In this document: one piece after another, positions 16,704-25,754 of the stretch
How positions within the stretch are numbered: the first letter of the stretch is position 1
Layout of the letters: each line of letters begins with the position of its first letter
Origin: CADEDH01 sp039029735
GTDB lineage: Bacteria > Actinomycetota > Acidimicrobiia > Acidimicrobiales > SZUA-35
Direction: 5' to 3'
Length of the DNA stretch: 64,000 nt
NCBI GenBank assembly: GCA_039029735.1
Contig: JBCCFL010000034.1
Location: forward strand, 1-64,000
Notes under the pieces: model-generated
Database searches by the model: none
The model's input: only the letters and a program-made list of their open reading frames with translations
Told to the model about the DNA's origin: nothing
Made by a program: the position numbers and the translations under genes

Positions 16704-16771
16704 TCCGACCGAAGCGCGGGAGTCGACCGTCGATCGCTGCAGGACCGGTTGCAACGGTCGATCAGAAAAGG

Positions 16772-17260
16772 ATGGAGCCGACCAGGATCTATCCCCTGTT
16801 CTTCGGCGTCGCCGACTCCCTGCAGGCTCGCGGTGCGGCAGCTGTCGTCGGTCGACATCCCCGCTTCGAGATCGTTGGAGAGGCCTCGAACTCGGTGATG
16901 ACGGTCGACGGGGCCGAGCAGACCCAGCCCAACGTGGTGGTCATCTCCGAACACTCACCCGGGATGCCGGGATCCGCGGTGATCGGCGAACTCGTGGCGA
17001 TCGCCAGCCAGCCGCTGGTGATCGTGATCGGTCCAAACGGCTCGCAACCGGGCTACACGTCGGTTCTCGCCGTTCCTGAGCATGCGCCCGATGCACTGGC
17101 GAGGGCGCTCGATGCGACGGCCGCCCAGTTGGACAATCCAGACGCACGGATCGAGCGGCGCCGAGGCGCCGACCGGAGGGTCCAACAGGATTGGAAGAAG
17201 GTCTTCGCCGAGCGACGAGTCACCGTTCGACGAGCGGCCGATCCGGAGGCCGAGAGGTGA
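16772..17260 (+). CDS. Pseudo-receiver (CheY-like) protein with Arg-rich tail
   Basis: 162 aa from ATG 16772, preceded by AAAAGG. The first 115 residues follow a response-regulator receiver: RFEIVGEASNSVMTV, then NVVVISEHSPGMPGS in place of the usual xVLLDxxMPGxDG, and QPLVIVIGP. Aligned on PGM, the phosphorylated Asp is a Ser, so it cannot be phosphorylated in the normal way. A DNA-binding domain is absent; the chain ends in a charged tail (RIERRRGADRR ... FAERRVTVRR). A stand-alone or degenerate receiver that binds a partner is the most likely reading. Confidence 0.55.
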   Translation: MEPTRIYPLFFGVADSLQARGAAAVVGRHPRFEIVGEASNSVMTVDGAEQTQPNVVVISEHSPGMPGSAVIGELVAIASQPLVIVIGPNGSQPGYTSVLAVPEHAPDALARALDATAAQLDNPDARIERRRGADRRVQQDWKKVFAERRVTVRRAADPEAER

Positions 17261-17283
17261 TCGACGACTAGGGCTCGTCCGGC

Positions 17284-19707
17284 TCAGGCCGGGAGCCACA
17301 CCAGCACGAAGTCCTCCACGCTGATGTCGTTCTTCTCCAGGCCGATCTCCACGGTGGTGACGTCGTCGGCCTTGGTCGACCACTCGTCGTCGATCTCGAT
17401 GACGGCCTCGTTCAGCTCGTACTCGAGGTCCTCGAGCTCGTCGATCTTCTCGCCCACCCGATTGCGGGCCGCCTCCACCCGTTTCTTGGCCGCCGATGAC
17501 ATGCGAGCGCCCGATGCGGCGCGCCGAGCGGCCGTTGCCAGGCCCCGGGTTCGGCTCCGACCGCCGAGCAGACCGCCGAGCACGCTGGTGCCAACGTCCA
17601 CCCACTGCTGATTGCGGCGACCTTCGGCCTGGGTCTCCAGTTCGGACATCCGATCCTCGGCCTTGGCCAACGCACGCTCGATCGTGGCCTTCTTCTTCTC
17701 CAGCCTGGTGCGAATCTTGTCGGTCTCGGCGTCGGCCCCGTCCTCGGCTGCTGCGCCGCAGCGGACCGCGAAGGCCTCGGCTGATTCGCCTGGCCGTGAC
17801 CACAGCTTCAGCGACGGATTGTTCAGCAGCGACACTGTCATCGAGGCGTAGAGGTGGTTCTTCAGATCGGTCTGCGCCGATCGCAGCGCCGTCTTGGTCA
17901 TCTTGGTCGGCGGCAGCACATAGACGGGACTGTCTGGCGCATCGCTCACCATGTCGCGGTCGTCGAGGTCGACGGCAACGGCGTCTTCCACGACGAAGCC
18001 GTCTTCTGTGATCGGGATGATCGCCTCCCACTCGGTGGTGTGGCGCAGCTTCGCTTTCGTCTCGTCGAACAACAGCTGCACACGGGCCGCCATCGCTGGC
18101 CGCAGCCGGCCGGTGCCTCCTGGTTCGATTCCCACCGAGCCGAGCCACGGCGTGTCGGCGCGCACGTAGCGAACGGTGAGCGTGTCGGGCAGCTCGGGCA
18201 TGAGGGTCGACTCGTCGTCGCCCAACTCGGGCCCGCGCGCTGGAGCCGAGGCGGAGGGTGCTGCGGCCGGGGCTGGCGCCGCGGTTGCGCTCGAACTGCT
18301 TGCCCCGCCGAGGGCGGCGGCCTGTTCGTCGGCCATGAGGCTCGTGATCTGGTCACCGGTGAGCGGGCCAGCCAGGTAGCTCATCGCCCAGCGGGTGGTG
18401 AGGAGCGGGAGGTCGCTCGAGCGTGTGGTGCGGAGCACAAACTGACGCTTGCCGAGCCCGGAGATGGTGGCCTCCAGGGCGGCCATGTCGGTTGAACCGT
18501 CGGCCGCCCGGAGGCCGTCGACGAGGCGAGCCTTGTCCTGCTCGGTCTGGAGGCGACCGATGAGCCAGGTGCCAGCGTTTGAGATCGCCTTGTAGTCGAG
18601 ATCGACCGGGTTCTGGGTGGACAGCACGAGGCCGACGCCGAACGCACGGGCCTGCTTCAGCAGGGTCAGGATCGGCTTCTTCGGAGCCGGGTTGCCCACT
18701 GGTGGTGCCAGGCCCATCACCTCGTCGATGTACACGAGCACTCGCAGCTCGCCAGTACCGGGCTGCGTGCGCATCCACGAGATCAGCTTCGACAGGATCA
18801 GCGTGATGGCGAAGTGGCGTTCGGTCTCGCTGAGGTGGCTGAGCGACACCACCGACGCCCGGGCCCGACCGTCGGGGCGCCACAGCATCTGCTCGATGTC
18901 GAGCGGGGCACCCTCGGCCCAGCCGGCGAAGCTGGGCGAGGCGAGCAGGCCGTTCAGTGTCATCACCAGTTCCTGGCGGTCGTCAGCTGGGAAGAAGGTG
19001 TCGAGGTCCAACACGCCGAGCTTGCGGATCGGCGGGTCGAGGATCTGGCCGAGCAGGGTGGGGAGATCGAGATCCTGGCCGGCATCCCACGACCGGGCGA
19101 TCAGGTTGGCGAGCAGGATGTGCTCACGGCCCGAGAGCGGATCGCTGTTGATGCCAACGAGGCCGAGCAGGCCGCTCACGGTGGAGTCGACCTCGTCCTG
19201 ACGGGCTGACGCATCGGTGGTGGTCGGCACCGTGAGCCGGCCCAGCACGTCGAGCGGCACACCGGCGCGTGAACCGGGGGTGTAGATCACCGGGTCGGCG
19301 GCTTCGGCCAGCGTGGCGACGTCGGGCGAGCCCATGCCCCACGAGTCGAGGCCGTTGCGCCACAGGTCGGCCGTCGACGCGGCCATCTCCGCGGTGGAGG
19401 TGCCCTGGACACGGGCCGTGCCGGCATCCATCCACGGCTCGAAGTCAGTGCCGTCGAGCGACGGGAAGGTGAGGCACAGGTTGCCGAGGTCACCCTTGGG
19501 GTCAATCGCCAGCACCGGGATGCCAGAGAGGAGTGCCTCCTCGATCAGCACCACGCCGAGGCCAGTCTTGCCCGAGCCGGTCATGCCAACGATCACGCCA
19601 TGGGTGGTGAAGTCGGCCGAGTCCAACAGGATCGGATCCCCTGTCCGATCACCGGAGTCGGCATCGATCGACTCACCAATGAAGAGGTGCCCCGCAGGTC
19701 GTTCCAT
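17284..19707 (-). CDS. HerA/DUF87-like P-loop ATPase with C-terminal coiled coil
   Basis: 807 aa from ATG 19707. GMTGSGKTGLG at about residue 40 is Walker A; VLVYIDEVMGLAPP is Walker B; STQNPVDLDYKAISNAGTWLIGRL is the sensor-type block of the HerA/FtsK-like family. The last 250 residues hold DETKAKLRHTT-type segments, a Lys/Glu coiled coil (TRLEKKKATIERALAKAEDR) and a Gly-rich patch (VLGGLLGGRSRTRG). A bacterial HerA-like motor that moves DNA or protein is implied. No NurA nuclease partner lies next to it, so its role is open. Confidence 0.75.
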   Translation of the reverse strand: MERPAGHLFIGESIDADSGDRTGDPILLDSADFTTHGVIVGMTGSGKTGLGVVLIEEALLSGIPVLAIDPKGDLGNLCLTFPSLDGTDFEPWMDAGTARVQGTSTAEMAASTADLWRNGLDSWGMGSPDVATLAEAADPVIYTPGSRAGVPLDVLGRLTVPTTTDASARQDEVDSTVSGLLGLVGINSDPLSGREHILLANLIARSWDAGQDLDLPTLLGQILDPPIRKLGVLDLDTFFPADDRQELVMTLNGLLASPSFAGWAEGAPLDIEQMLWRPDGRARASVVSLSHLSETERHFAITLILSKLISWMRTQPGTGELRVLVYIDEVMGLAPPVGNPAPKKPILTLLKQARAFGVGLVLSTQNPVDLDYKAISNAGTWLIGRLQTEQDKARLVDGLRAADGSTDMAALEATISGLGKRQFVLRTTRSSDLPLLTTRWAMSYLAGPLTGDQITSLMADEQAAALGGASSSSATAAPAPAAAPSASAPARGPELGDDESTLMPELPDTLTVRYVRADTPWLGSVGIEPGGTGRLRPAMAARVQLLFDETKAKLRHTTEWEAIIPITEDGFVVEDAVAVDLDDRDMVSDAPDSPVYVLPPTKMTKTALRSAQTDLKNHLYASMTVSLLNNPSLKLWSRPGESAEAFAVRCGAAAEDGADAETDKIRTRLEKKKATIERALAKAEDRMSELETQAEGRRNQQWVDVGTSVLGGLLGGRSRTRGLATAARRAASGARMSSAAKKRVEAARNRVGEKIDELEDLEYELNEAVIEIDDEWSTKADDVTTVEIGLEKNDISVEDFVLVWLPA

Positions 19708-19840
19708 GCGGTCACCATACGGCGTCTCAAGTACGGTCTCGGCCCATGCAGCCAAGAGGACAGCTCTCATCATTCCGAACGTGTCCAGCCGAGGACGTTT
19801 CGACGCAGTCGAAACTCCGTACGTGAGCGGAGCGAGCGAC

Positions 19841-20626
19841 ATGCAAAGCAAGACGCTGGAAACGCTCATCGTCGACGTGGCTGACAACGGCGTGGTCACC
19901 GTCACGATGAACCGCCCCGAGAAGAAGAACGCGGCCAACGCCACGATGTGGACCGAGCTCCGCGAGACATGGACCGAGATCGGGCTCGACCCAACCGTGC
20001 GCTGCGTGGTGATGACCGGCTCCGGTGACGCCTTCTGCTCAGGCGCCGACCTCGGTGGGCAGGGTCAGGAGCGTCATCAGCTGCAGGCGATGAACGAGAT
20101 CCACATGACCCTGCAGGCGTTCCACTCGATGATGATGCCCGTTGTGGCCAAGGTGAACGGCGTGGCCGCCGGGGCCGGGATGAACATGGCCCTGGCGTGC
20201 GACATCTTGATCGCCAGCGATCAGGCCCGGTTCTCCGAGATCTTCGCCCGTCGGGGCCTCACGGTCGACTTCGGCGGCACGTGGATGCTGCCCCGACTCA
20301 TCGGCCTGCACAAGGCGAAGGAGCTCGCCTTCTTCGGCGACGTGATCTCGGCCGCCGATGCCGAGCGCTTCGGGTTCGTGAACCGGGTGGTGCCCCACGA
20401 CGTGCTCGACGACACGGTGGACTCCTGGGCTGATGCCCTTGCGGCCGGCCCGCCTCTGGCGCTGTCGATGACGAAGCGGCTGCTCACCCTCAACGCCACC
20501 AACGACTTCTGGAGCGCCCTCGAGGCCGAGGGGATGGCCCAGACCGTCAACTTCGGCACCGATGACACCCGCGAGGCAATCAAGGCGTTCCTCGACAAGC
20601 GTCCCCCGGAGTTCCGCGGCCGCTGA
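19841..20626 (+). CDS. Crotonase-fold protein, PaaG-like isomerase/hydratase
   Basis: 261 aa from ATG 19841. The crotonase core is clear (TMNRPEKKNAANATMW, FCSGADL oxyanion hole, NGVAAGAGMNMALACD). The two hydratase glutamates are missing: GAGMN has no Glu, and the second motif reads ARRGLTVDFGGTWMLPRLIG with an Asp where PaaG-type isomerases have theirs. I therefore favour an enoyl-CoA isomerase (PaaG-like) over a true hydratase. It is transcribed away from the HerA-like gene, with 133 bases between them. Confidence 0.83.
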   Translation: MQSKTLETLIVDVADNGVVTVTMNRPEKKNAANATMWTELRETWTEIGLDPTVRCVVMTGSGDAFCSGADLGGQGQERHQLQAMNEIHMTLQAFHSMMMPVVAKVNGVAAGAGMNMALACDILIASDQARFSEIFARRGLTVDFGGTWMLPRLIGLHKAKELAFFGDVISAADAERFGFVNRVVPHDVLDDTVDSWADALAAGPPLALSMTKRLLTLNATNDFWSALEAEGMAQTVNFGTDDTREAIKAFLDKRPPEFRGR

Positions 20627-21015
20627 CCGTCTGGCCGATCCCAATGGCCACCGGAGCATCGCTGGAGGGTGCGTCGCCGAGCCTGCTCGCATCAATCGCC
20701 GAGGCCGCCCCAGACTGACCGGTGGTCAGGTTGTGGTTGCGAGAAACGCTGCGGCGCTGACCAGGGCCGACGGTGTGAACGCTTTGAGAACCGGCCGGGG
20801 TGCTCTTGACAAACGGCTCCGACTCGGTCACCAGGGTAAGGGGTCACACGCCACGGGGTTCCGGATGGTGTTTTCCCTGGTCAGAGCTTTGGTGTATCAC
20901 GCCCCTGGGGGTACTGGGTTACAGTGGCGCCCAAGCGGGAATCCGAGCGGAATGGCGAGGACACCGTCAACGTTCTCTCTGGAGAACGCAATCGTCCCGG
21001 CATGAGGAGGCCACA
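20627..21015. other. 389-base intergenic region with promoter-like and hairpin elements
   Basis: No coding frame I can support. It holds TTGACA at 20806-20811 without a convincing -10 box at 17 bases, an inverted repeat at 20715-20729, and a perfect 7-bp hairpin CGTTCTC-TCTG-GAGAACG at 20971-20988, just before the ribosome site of the 59-aa gene. The length is much larger than the normal spacing in this window, so a regulated 5' leader is possible. Confidence 0.35.
20715..20729. promoter_or_regulatory. Inverted repeat CTGACC-GGT-GGTCAG
   Basis: Perfect 6-bp arms around a 3-base spacer, 89 bases after the PaaG-like gene. Half-sites TGACC/GGTCA also occur at 25755-25768 in front of the adenylation operon, with a 4-base spacer. 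They could be operators of one TetR-like regulator (inference). Confidence 0.3.
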
Positions 21016-21195
21016 ATGACTGAGGCTGAAGCCACCATCGACATCGTTGAAATCACCTCCATCGAGGAAGCCCTCGCCCTGATCGACCAGGGCCTCGGCG
21101 TCATGACCGATCGTCAGTTGGTGTCGACCGCCGAGGTGACAGATCTGCTCCTCGACGTACGTGCCCTGCTGAGCGAGTCGGCCGCCAACTCATAG
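21016..21195 (+). CDS. Small acidic protein, 59 aa
   Basis: ATG 21016 with AGGAGG 5 bases upstream, one of the best ribosome sites in the window. Sequence features: an N-terminal strand (TIDIVEITSIEEALALIDQG) and a Leu-rich helix (TAEVTDLLLDVRALLSESA). It is soluble and acidic with no metal motif. I do not recognise it. The 389-base leader and the strong site suggest good expression under control. Its last 6 bases overlap the stop of the convergent PAP2 gene. Confidence 0.65.
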   Translation: MTEAEATIDIVEITSIEEALALIDQGLGVMTDRQLVSTAEVTDLLLDVRALLSESAANS

Positions 21196-21726
21196 GCGTC
21201 CGCGGCCCAGCGGCCAGAACCGCTGGGCCATTCGGGCGAACACCACGCCCACCACCACCCCAGCGGCGACGTCGGACGCATGATGCATGCGGTTGTGCAC
21301 CCTGCTCAGCGCCACGATCGATCCCAGAATCGCCCAGATCGGGCGCGCCCGAGGAATCGACTCGGAGAGCAACAACGCCGCCAGCGTCGCTGAGCTGGCG
21401 TGCCCACTTGGGAAGCTGGCCGTCTTGGGCCGCCGCACCTCGTAGGCCCGCTCCTCGGACAGTGGCGGCCGCTCGCGCCGAAAGATCCGCTTGATCCCCT
21501 GGTTCACGACGAGCGACTCGATTCCGAGCATCACGGCGAGGCGAACGGCGTGCGGGCGGTGCCCGGGCCGCACCACGGCGATGGCGATACTGATCGCGTG
21601 CCAGGCCACCGAGAAGTCGGCGGCCTCACTGGCGGCGGCGAACACGGCGTCGGGCACGGGTTTGCCCCGCACACGCTCGAACTGGGCGTCAACTGCCTCG
21701 TCGATCTGATGCACCGGGCCAGTCAC
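21190..21726 (-). CDS. PAP2-family membrane phosphatase
   Basis: 178 aa from GTG 21726. The three phosphatase motifs are complete: KRIFRRERP (KxxxxxxRP), FPSGHASS (PSGH) and SRVHNRMHHASD (SRxxxxxHxxxD). About five membrane helices surround them. The family removes phosphate from lipids such as undecaprenyl diphosphate or phosphatidic acid on the outer face of the membrane. The gene is convergent with the 59-aa gene and the two overlap by 6 bases. Confidence 0.9.
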   Translation of the reverse strand: MTGPVHQIDEAVDAQFERVRGKPVPDAVFAAASEAADFSVAWHAISIAIAVVRPGHRPHAVRLAVMLGIESLVVNQGIKRIFRRERPPLSEERAYEVRRPKTASFPSGHASSATLAALLLSESIPRARPIWAILGSIVALSRVHNRMHHASDVAAGVVVGVVFARMAQRFWPLGRGRL

Positions 21727-21777
21727 GGGCCACAGCCTACGGCGGCGGTGGCCCCTGACATGGCCGGGTGAATCCGA

Positions 21778-22566
21778 TCAGCCCTTCGGCGCTGGATTGA
21801 AGGCCGGCTCACGCTTGGCCAAGAAGGCGTCCATCCCCTCGTGCGCCTCAGGGGTGTCGAACAGGGCGTAGTAGCTGCGGCGCTCGAAGAGCACGCCCTC
21901 GGCCAGGCTCGTCTGCTCCGCCCGATCGACGGCCTCGGTGGCCACCGTGGTCACGTGGCGGGCGAACCCACCGATGGTGGCCGCCACCTCCCGAGCTGTG
22001 GCGAGCAGTTCGCCGTTGGCCACGACACGGCTCACCAGCCCGGCCCGTTCGGCCTCGTCGGCCCGCATCATCCGGCCGGTGAGGATCAGGTCCATCGCCT
22101 TGGCCCGCCCCACGAGGCGGGTGAGGCGTTGGGTGCCGCCCATGCCGGGAATGAGGCCCAGCTTGATCTCCGGCTGGCCGAACCGGGCAGATTCACCGGC
22201 CAGGATCACGTCGCACATCATGGCCAGCTCGCAACCACCGCCGAGGGCGTAGCCGTTCACTGCTGCCACTTTCGGGATTCGGAGCGCAGCCAGGTCGTCC
22301 CATGGCGCGAACACGTTGGCGGCCGTCATGGACCGGTACGTGTGGCGTCGGAGTTCGCTGATGTCGGCCCCGGCGGCGAAGGCCCGGTCACCGCTGCCGG
22401 TGATCAGGATGCAGCCGATCTCGGGATCGGCGTCCGCCGCCGTGGCCTCGGCCACGAGCGTGGTCATCACGGTGTGGTCCAATGCGTTCAGCACCTCGGG
22501 TCGATTGATGGTCAGCTCGAGCACCCGACCGTGGCGCTCGATCTTCACGACCTCCGGGCCGCTCAT
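21778..22566 (-). CDS. Enoyl-CoA hydratase (canonical active site)
   Basis: 262 aa from ATG 22566, overlapping the stop of the membrane reductase gene (ATGA). Both catalytic glutamates are present: ALGGGCELAMMCD and FGQPEIKLGLIPGMGGTQRL, with FAAGADI as the oxyanion hole. It should hydrate trans-2-enoyl-CoA. It is the third gene of the operon 25609-21778, coupled to the adenylation enzyme and the flavin reductase, which is unusual company for a beta-oxidation enzyme. Confidence 0.92.
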   Translation of the reverse strand: MSGPEVVKIERHGRVLELTINRPEVLNALDHTVMTTLVAEATAADADPEIGCILITGSGDRAFAAGADISELRRHTYRSMTAANVFAPWDDLAALRIPKVAAVNGYALGGGCELAMMCDVILAGESARFGQPEIKLGLIPGMGGTQRLTRLVGRAKAMDLILTGRMMRADEAERAGLVSRVVANGELLATAREVAATIGGFARHVTTVATEAVDRAEQTSLAEGVLFERRSYYALFDTPEAHEGMDAFLAKREPAFNPAPKG

Positions 22567-23972
22567 GAGTCCCAGATGGCGCCGTAGGCGGGGATGCCTC
22601 GACGTTCCATGCCCTCGACCACCTTCCAGGTGAGGGTCTTGTTCGAGATGCAGATCACGGCCTCGGCGTCGAACGCCTGCACGGCCTGCCACGTGAGTTT
22701 CACCATGTCGGGTTTGCCCTTGGCGGTGGTGTCCCAGAACGTGGCGTTGGGTTCGACGTCGAGGATCTCATCCACGAGCCCCTGGCCGTAGGTCGTCCAC
22801 GGGTCACGCGTGGCCCACACGAGATGGGCTGGCACCTCCTGGGCCAGCAGGTGGGGGAGCGTCGGGCCGATACCGCTTCCGGTGGCCACCCACACCACCC
22901 GCGTGAACAGGCGGTCCACGTTGCCGACACCGGCGGTGGTGATGCCCTTCACCCACACGTGCGATGGCATGTCGTCGATGAACTGGCCCGTCCAGTCGCC
23001 GGCCCGCGAGATCGTGAGGCGGAAGCCGCTGCGATCCGGGCTCGGAACGTTGGCGAACGAGTGCCACTCCAGCAGTGGGTTCCGACTCAGCGTGGTGGAA
23101 GATCCGGCGAAGGGCGTCTCGCCGTAGTCGAAGCGGGCCAGGGCCACGTGGTCCGATGGCCGCTCGATGTCGACCGGCACCTTCTTCAGCCGCATCCAGG
23201 GCAACGCCACGCTCAAGGTCACCAGCGCAAGGAGCCAAACCCCGAGCGAGCTGCCCACGGCGGTGCCAAGGGCGGTGCTGCCTCGCCCAGCGTCGATGAA
23301 CAGGATGGTGAACACCCAGAACAGCGCCAGCGACATCCAGCCGCCGAAGCGGTGCATCCGTTCGAACAGATCGTGGTGGGCAGCGCGGAAGGTCGGAATC
23401 GAGAAGCCGATCAGGGCGCCAAGCAATGCAGCGAGCCCCGCAGCCACGACGATCAAGCCGGTTGACACGCCAGGCCGATCGGTGGCCGCGTGCCACCCGA
23501 GCGAGCCCAACAGCACCACGAACCACAACGAGCCAGCGATGGCCCCTCCCACGTGGACACCACCGAAGTGGTACACCTTGCCGAGCACTCGACGAATCGA
23601 GAGCGGCCATGACGTGGGCGCAGCGGTTGCCACCCGGAACAACAGGTTGATCACGTGCTGCTGGCGGATTCCGATCGCCACCGTGAGGTTCACGATCGCC
23701 ACGTTGGCCACCGCTTCCAGGGCGATGTCGCCCTGGAACCACCCGCCGGGCCCGATGGCGTAGACGGCGAGCGCCGCGTTGATTGCCAGCATCGTGACTG
23801 CCAGCCGGTTGTGGTGCATGAGCCGCTTCGTCGCCCAGATCCGGCGATGCCACGGCAGGAGGGGAGGCAGCTCGACTCGGCCGTGGTCGTCGGCGTCATA
23901 GAGGGGGATCGGCTCGCGCCGTGACGGCGCGCCGTCCAGATCCATTTCGGGGCGGGGATCGAGGGCAGTCAT
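22563..23972 (-). CDS. Membrane flavin reductase, TmpL C-terminal-like
   Basis: 469 aa from ATG 23972, which overlaps the stop of the adenylation gene (ATGA). About residues 50-270 hold roughly six membrane helices; the KVYHFGGVHVGGAIAGS and HRFGGWMSLALFWVF histidines could bind heme, as in ferric reductase domains (inference). Residues 290-469 form a ferredoxin-reductase-like FAD/NAD(P) domain: NPLLEWHSFANV, then VWVATGSGIGPTLPHLLA and the end segment GIPAYGAIWDS. No canonical GPYG motif is obvious. The order of adenylation, membrane and FAD/NAD domains is that of fungal TmpL, here divided between two overlapping genes. Confidence 0.75.
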   Translation of the reverse strand: MTALDPRPEMDLDGAPSRREPIPLYDADDHGRVELPPLLPWHRRIWATKRLMHHNRLAVTMLAINAALAVYAIGPGGWFQGDIALEAVANVAIVNLTVAIGIRQQHVINLLFRVATAAPTSWPLSIRRVLGKVYHFGGVHVGGAIAGSLWFVVLLGSLGWHAATDRPGVSTGLIVVAAGLAALLGALIGFSIPTFRAAHHDLFERMHRFGGWMSLALFWVFTILFIDAGRGSTALGTAVGSSLGVWLLALVTLSVALPWMRLKKVPVDIERPSDHVALARFDYGETPFAGSSTTLSRNPLLEWHSFANVPSPDRSGFRLTISRAGDWTGQFIDDMPSHVWVKGITTAGVGNVDRLFTRVVWVATGSGIGPTLPHLLAQEVPAHLVWATRDPWTTYGQGLVDEILDVEPNATFWDTTAKGKPDMVKLTWQAVQAFDAEAVICISNKTLTWKVVEGMERRGIPAYGAIWDS

Positions 23973-25609
23973 CGGGCCACCCCCTCGGCCTTCGCCTGCT
24001 CGAGCAGGAGTCGCTTGTCCACCTTGCCCCGGGAGGTGCGCGGGAGCTCGGCCAACGCCTGCACACGGGCCGGCACGCAGTAGTAGGGCAACATGTCGGC
24101 CACGGCCTCGGCGGCTGCCTCCACGTCCACCGTCTCGGGTTGGACGAAGGCCACCAGGGTGCGGTCGTCGTATTTGAGTGCGACCGCCGCCGTACACCCG
24201 GCTGCCGTCTCCAGGGCCGCCGACACGCTGTCGAGCTCCACCCGGAAGCCACGGATCTTCACCTGGTCGTCGGTCCTGCCGAAGTGCTCCAGCTGGCCAT
24301 CGGCTGTCCAGCGGCCGAGGTCGCGGGTGCGGAACATCATCCGGCCCTCGCCCAGGAACGGGTCTGGGGCGTAGCGTTCCGCGGTGAGCTCGGGGTTGTG
24401 CAGGTAGCCAGCGGTCACACAGTCGCCGCCGGCCCACATCTCACCCACCTCACCGATCGGTAGAGGCCTCCGCTGTTCGTCGAGCACATACACCGTGTTG
24501 TTGGGAGTGGGGCGCCCGATGGTGAGATGGCCGACCTCGGGTCGGTAGTGCTGGGCGGTGTTGATGATCGTGGTTTCCGTTGGGCCACACGAGTTGTGGA
24601 ACCGGGCGAAGGCGCCCCAGGTGTCGGCGAGTGGCTTGGGGCAGGGCTCTCCCGCCACGGCGACCACGGACACCTGCTGGCAGCGGGTGGCGTCGATCGA
24701 GCCCAGGATCGACGGGGTGGCGATGATGACGTCGACCTGTTCGGCCACGGCTTGGATGTCGCGACCCCTGATCACGAGGGTGGCGCCGTTCATCAGCGCC
24801 CCGAGCGTCTCCCACGCCGCCATGTCGAAGGCGATGCTGAGGATCTGCCCCACACGCATCCCGGGGCGCATGCCGAGGTCGCCGGGCGAGGTGAGCAACA
24901 CGTTGCACACGTTGCCGTGGGTGACCTGCACGCCGTTCGGCCGGCCGGTGGTGCCCGACGTGAACAGGATGAAGCATCGGTGATCAGGCGAGACATCAAC
25001 CGATGGGGCGGTCGCGGCGAGAGTCGAGGGATCATCGAGCACCTCGGCCGCTGCCATCAGCGCGTCTATCGCGATCACTGTGGTGCCGGGAAGGTCAGGT
25101 AGTTCGTCGAGCAGGTCGGACAGCGTGAGCACGACGGATGCGCCGATCTCGTTGGCCACGTGCTGGAGCTGACTGGCAGGGGCGACACCGACGTGCTGGG
25201 GGACGTACGCCGCCCCGACCTTGAGCGTTCCCAGCATGCCGACCACCATCGGGATCGACCGGCTCAGGAACAGTGCCACGTTGTCGCCGGGCCGCACCCC
25301 CAGTTCGATCAGTTGCTGTGCCAGGCGGTTGGCGTGGGCGTCCAGGTGGCCGTAGGTGATGGTGGAGCCTTGGTGCTCGACCGCAGTTGCCAGCGGGCGT
25401 TCCGCGGCGCGAGCTTCGAACGCCTCGTGGATCAGCTGGTGCCGGGGAGCCACGGCCGGCCCCTGACCGAAGCGGACGAACTGCTCCTGATGAGCCGGTG
25501 CCAACGAGGCGAGCGCCGAGCGGAGGATCTCCGGCGGGTCGGCGATGTGGACCTCGGTGGTTTGGGGCCCGGTTTCGGGCACGCGGGTGGGAACAATGGT
25601 CGTGGCCAT
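23969..25609 (-). CDS. Stand-alone adenylation (AMP-binding) enzyme, NRPS-like
   Basis: 546 aa from ATG 25609, with AAGGAG 7 bases upstream. A-domain core motifs are in order: FTSGTTGRPNGV (A3), NSCGPTETTI (A5), RTRDLGRW (A7), GRTDDQVKIRGFRVE (A8), and TSRGKVDKRLL with the A10 lysine. In A3 the usual Lys of PKG is Asn. There is no carrier-protein or condensation domain, so it may transfer its acyl-AMP to an unknown acceptor or act like the N-terminal domain of fungal TmpL. It is the first gene of a three-gene overlapping operon. Confidence 0.85.
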   Translation of the reverse strand: MATTIVPTRVPETGPQTTEVHIADPPEILRSALASLAPAHQEQFVRFGQGPAVAPRHQLIHEAFEARAAERPLATAVEHQGSTITYGHLDAHANRLAQQLIELGVRPGDNVALFLSRSIPMVVGMLGTLKVGAAYVPQHVGVAPASQLQHVANEIGASVVLTLSDLLDELPDLPGTTVIAIDALMAAAEVLDDPSTLAATAPSVDVSPDHRCFILFTSGTTGRPNGVQVTHGNVCNVLLTSPGDLGMRPGMRVGQILSIAFDMAAWETLGALMNGATLVIRGRDIQAVAEQVDVIIATPSILGSIDATRCQQVSVVAVAGEPCPKPLADTWGAFARFHNSCGPTETTIINTAQHYRPEVGHLTIGRPTPNNTVYVLDEQRRPLPIGEVGEMWAGGDCVTAGYLHNPELTAERYAPDPFLGEGRMMFRTRDLGRWTADGQLEHFGRTDDQVKIRGFRVELDSVSAALETAAGCTAAVALKYDDRTLVAFVQPETVDVEAAAEAVADMLPYYCVPARVQALAELPRTSRGKVDKRLLLEQAKAEGVAR

Positions 25610-25754
25610 CGTGATCTCCTTCTCGTTCGATGACGGCGGGCTGCGCCTCGCGGTGCTCGGCTCCGTTTCCGAGGTCGGGACGCAGGTCGGCAAACCGGGC
25701 CATCCCGGTGATGGATCCGTGCTTTCACCGGTGTTCAGTGCACGATCAGAGATA

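Noticed and set aside
20806..20834. Full sigma-70 type promoter at TTGACA
   Set aside because: No acceptable -10 box at 16-18 bases; only the -35-like half is seen.
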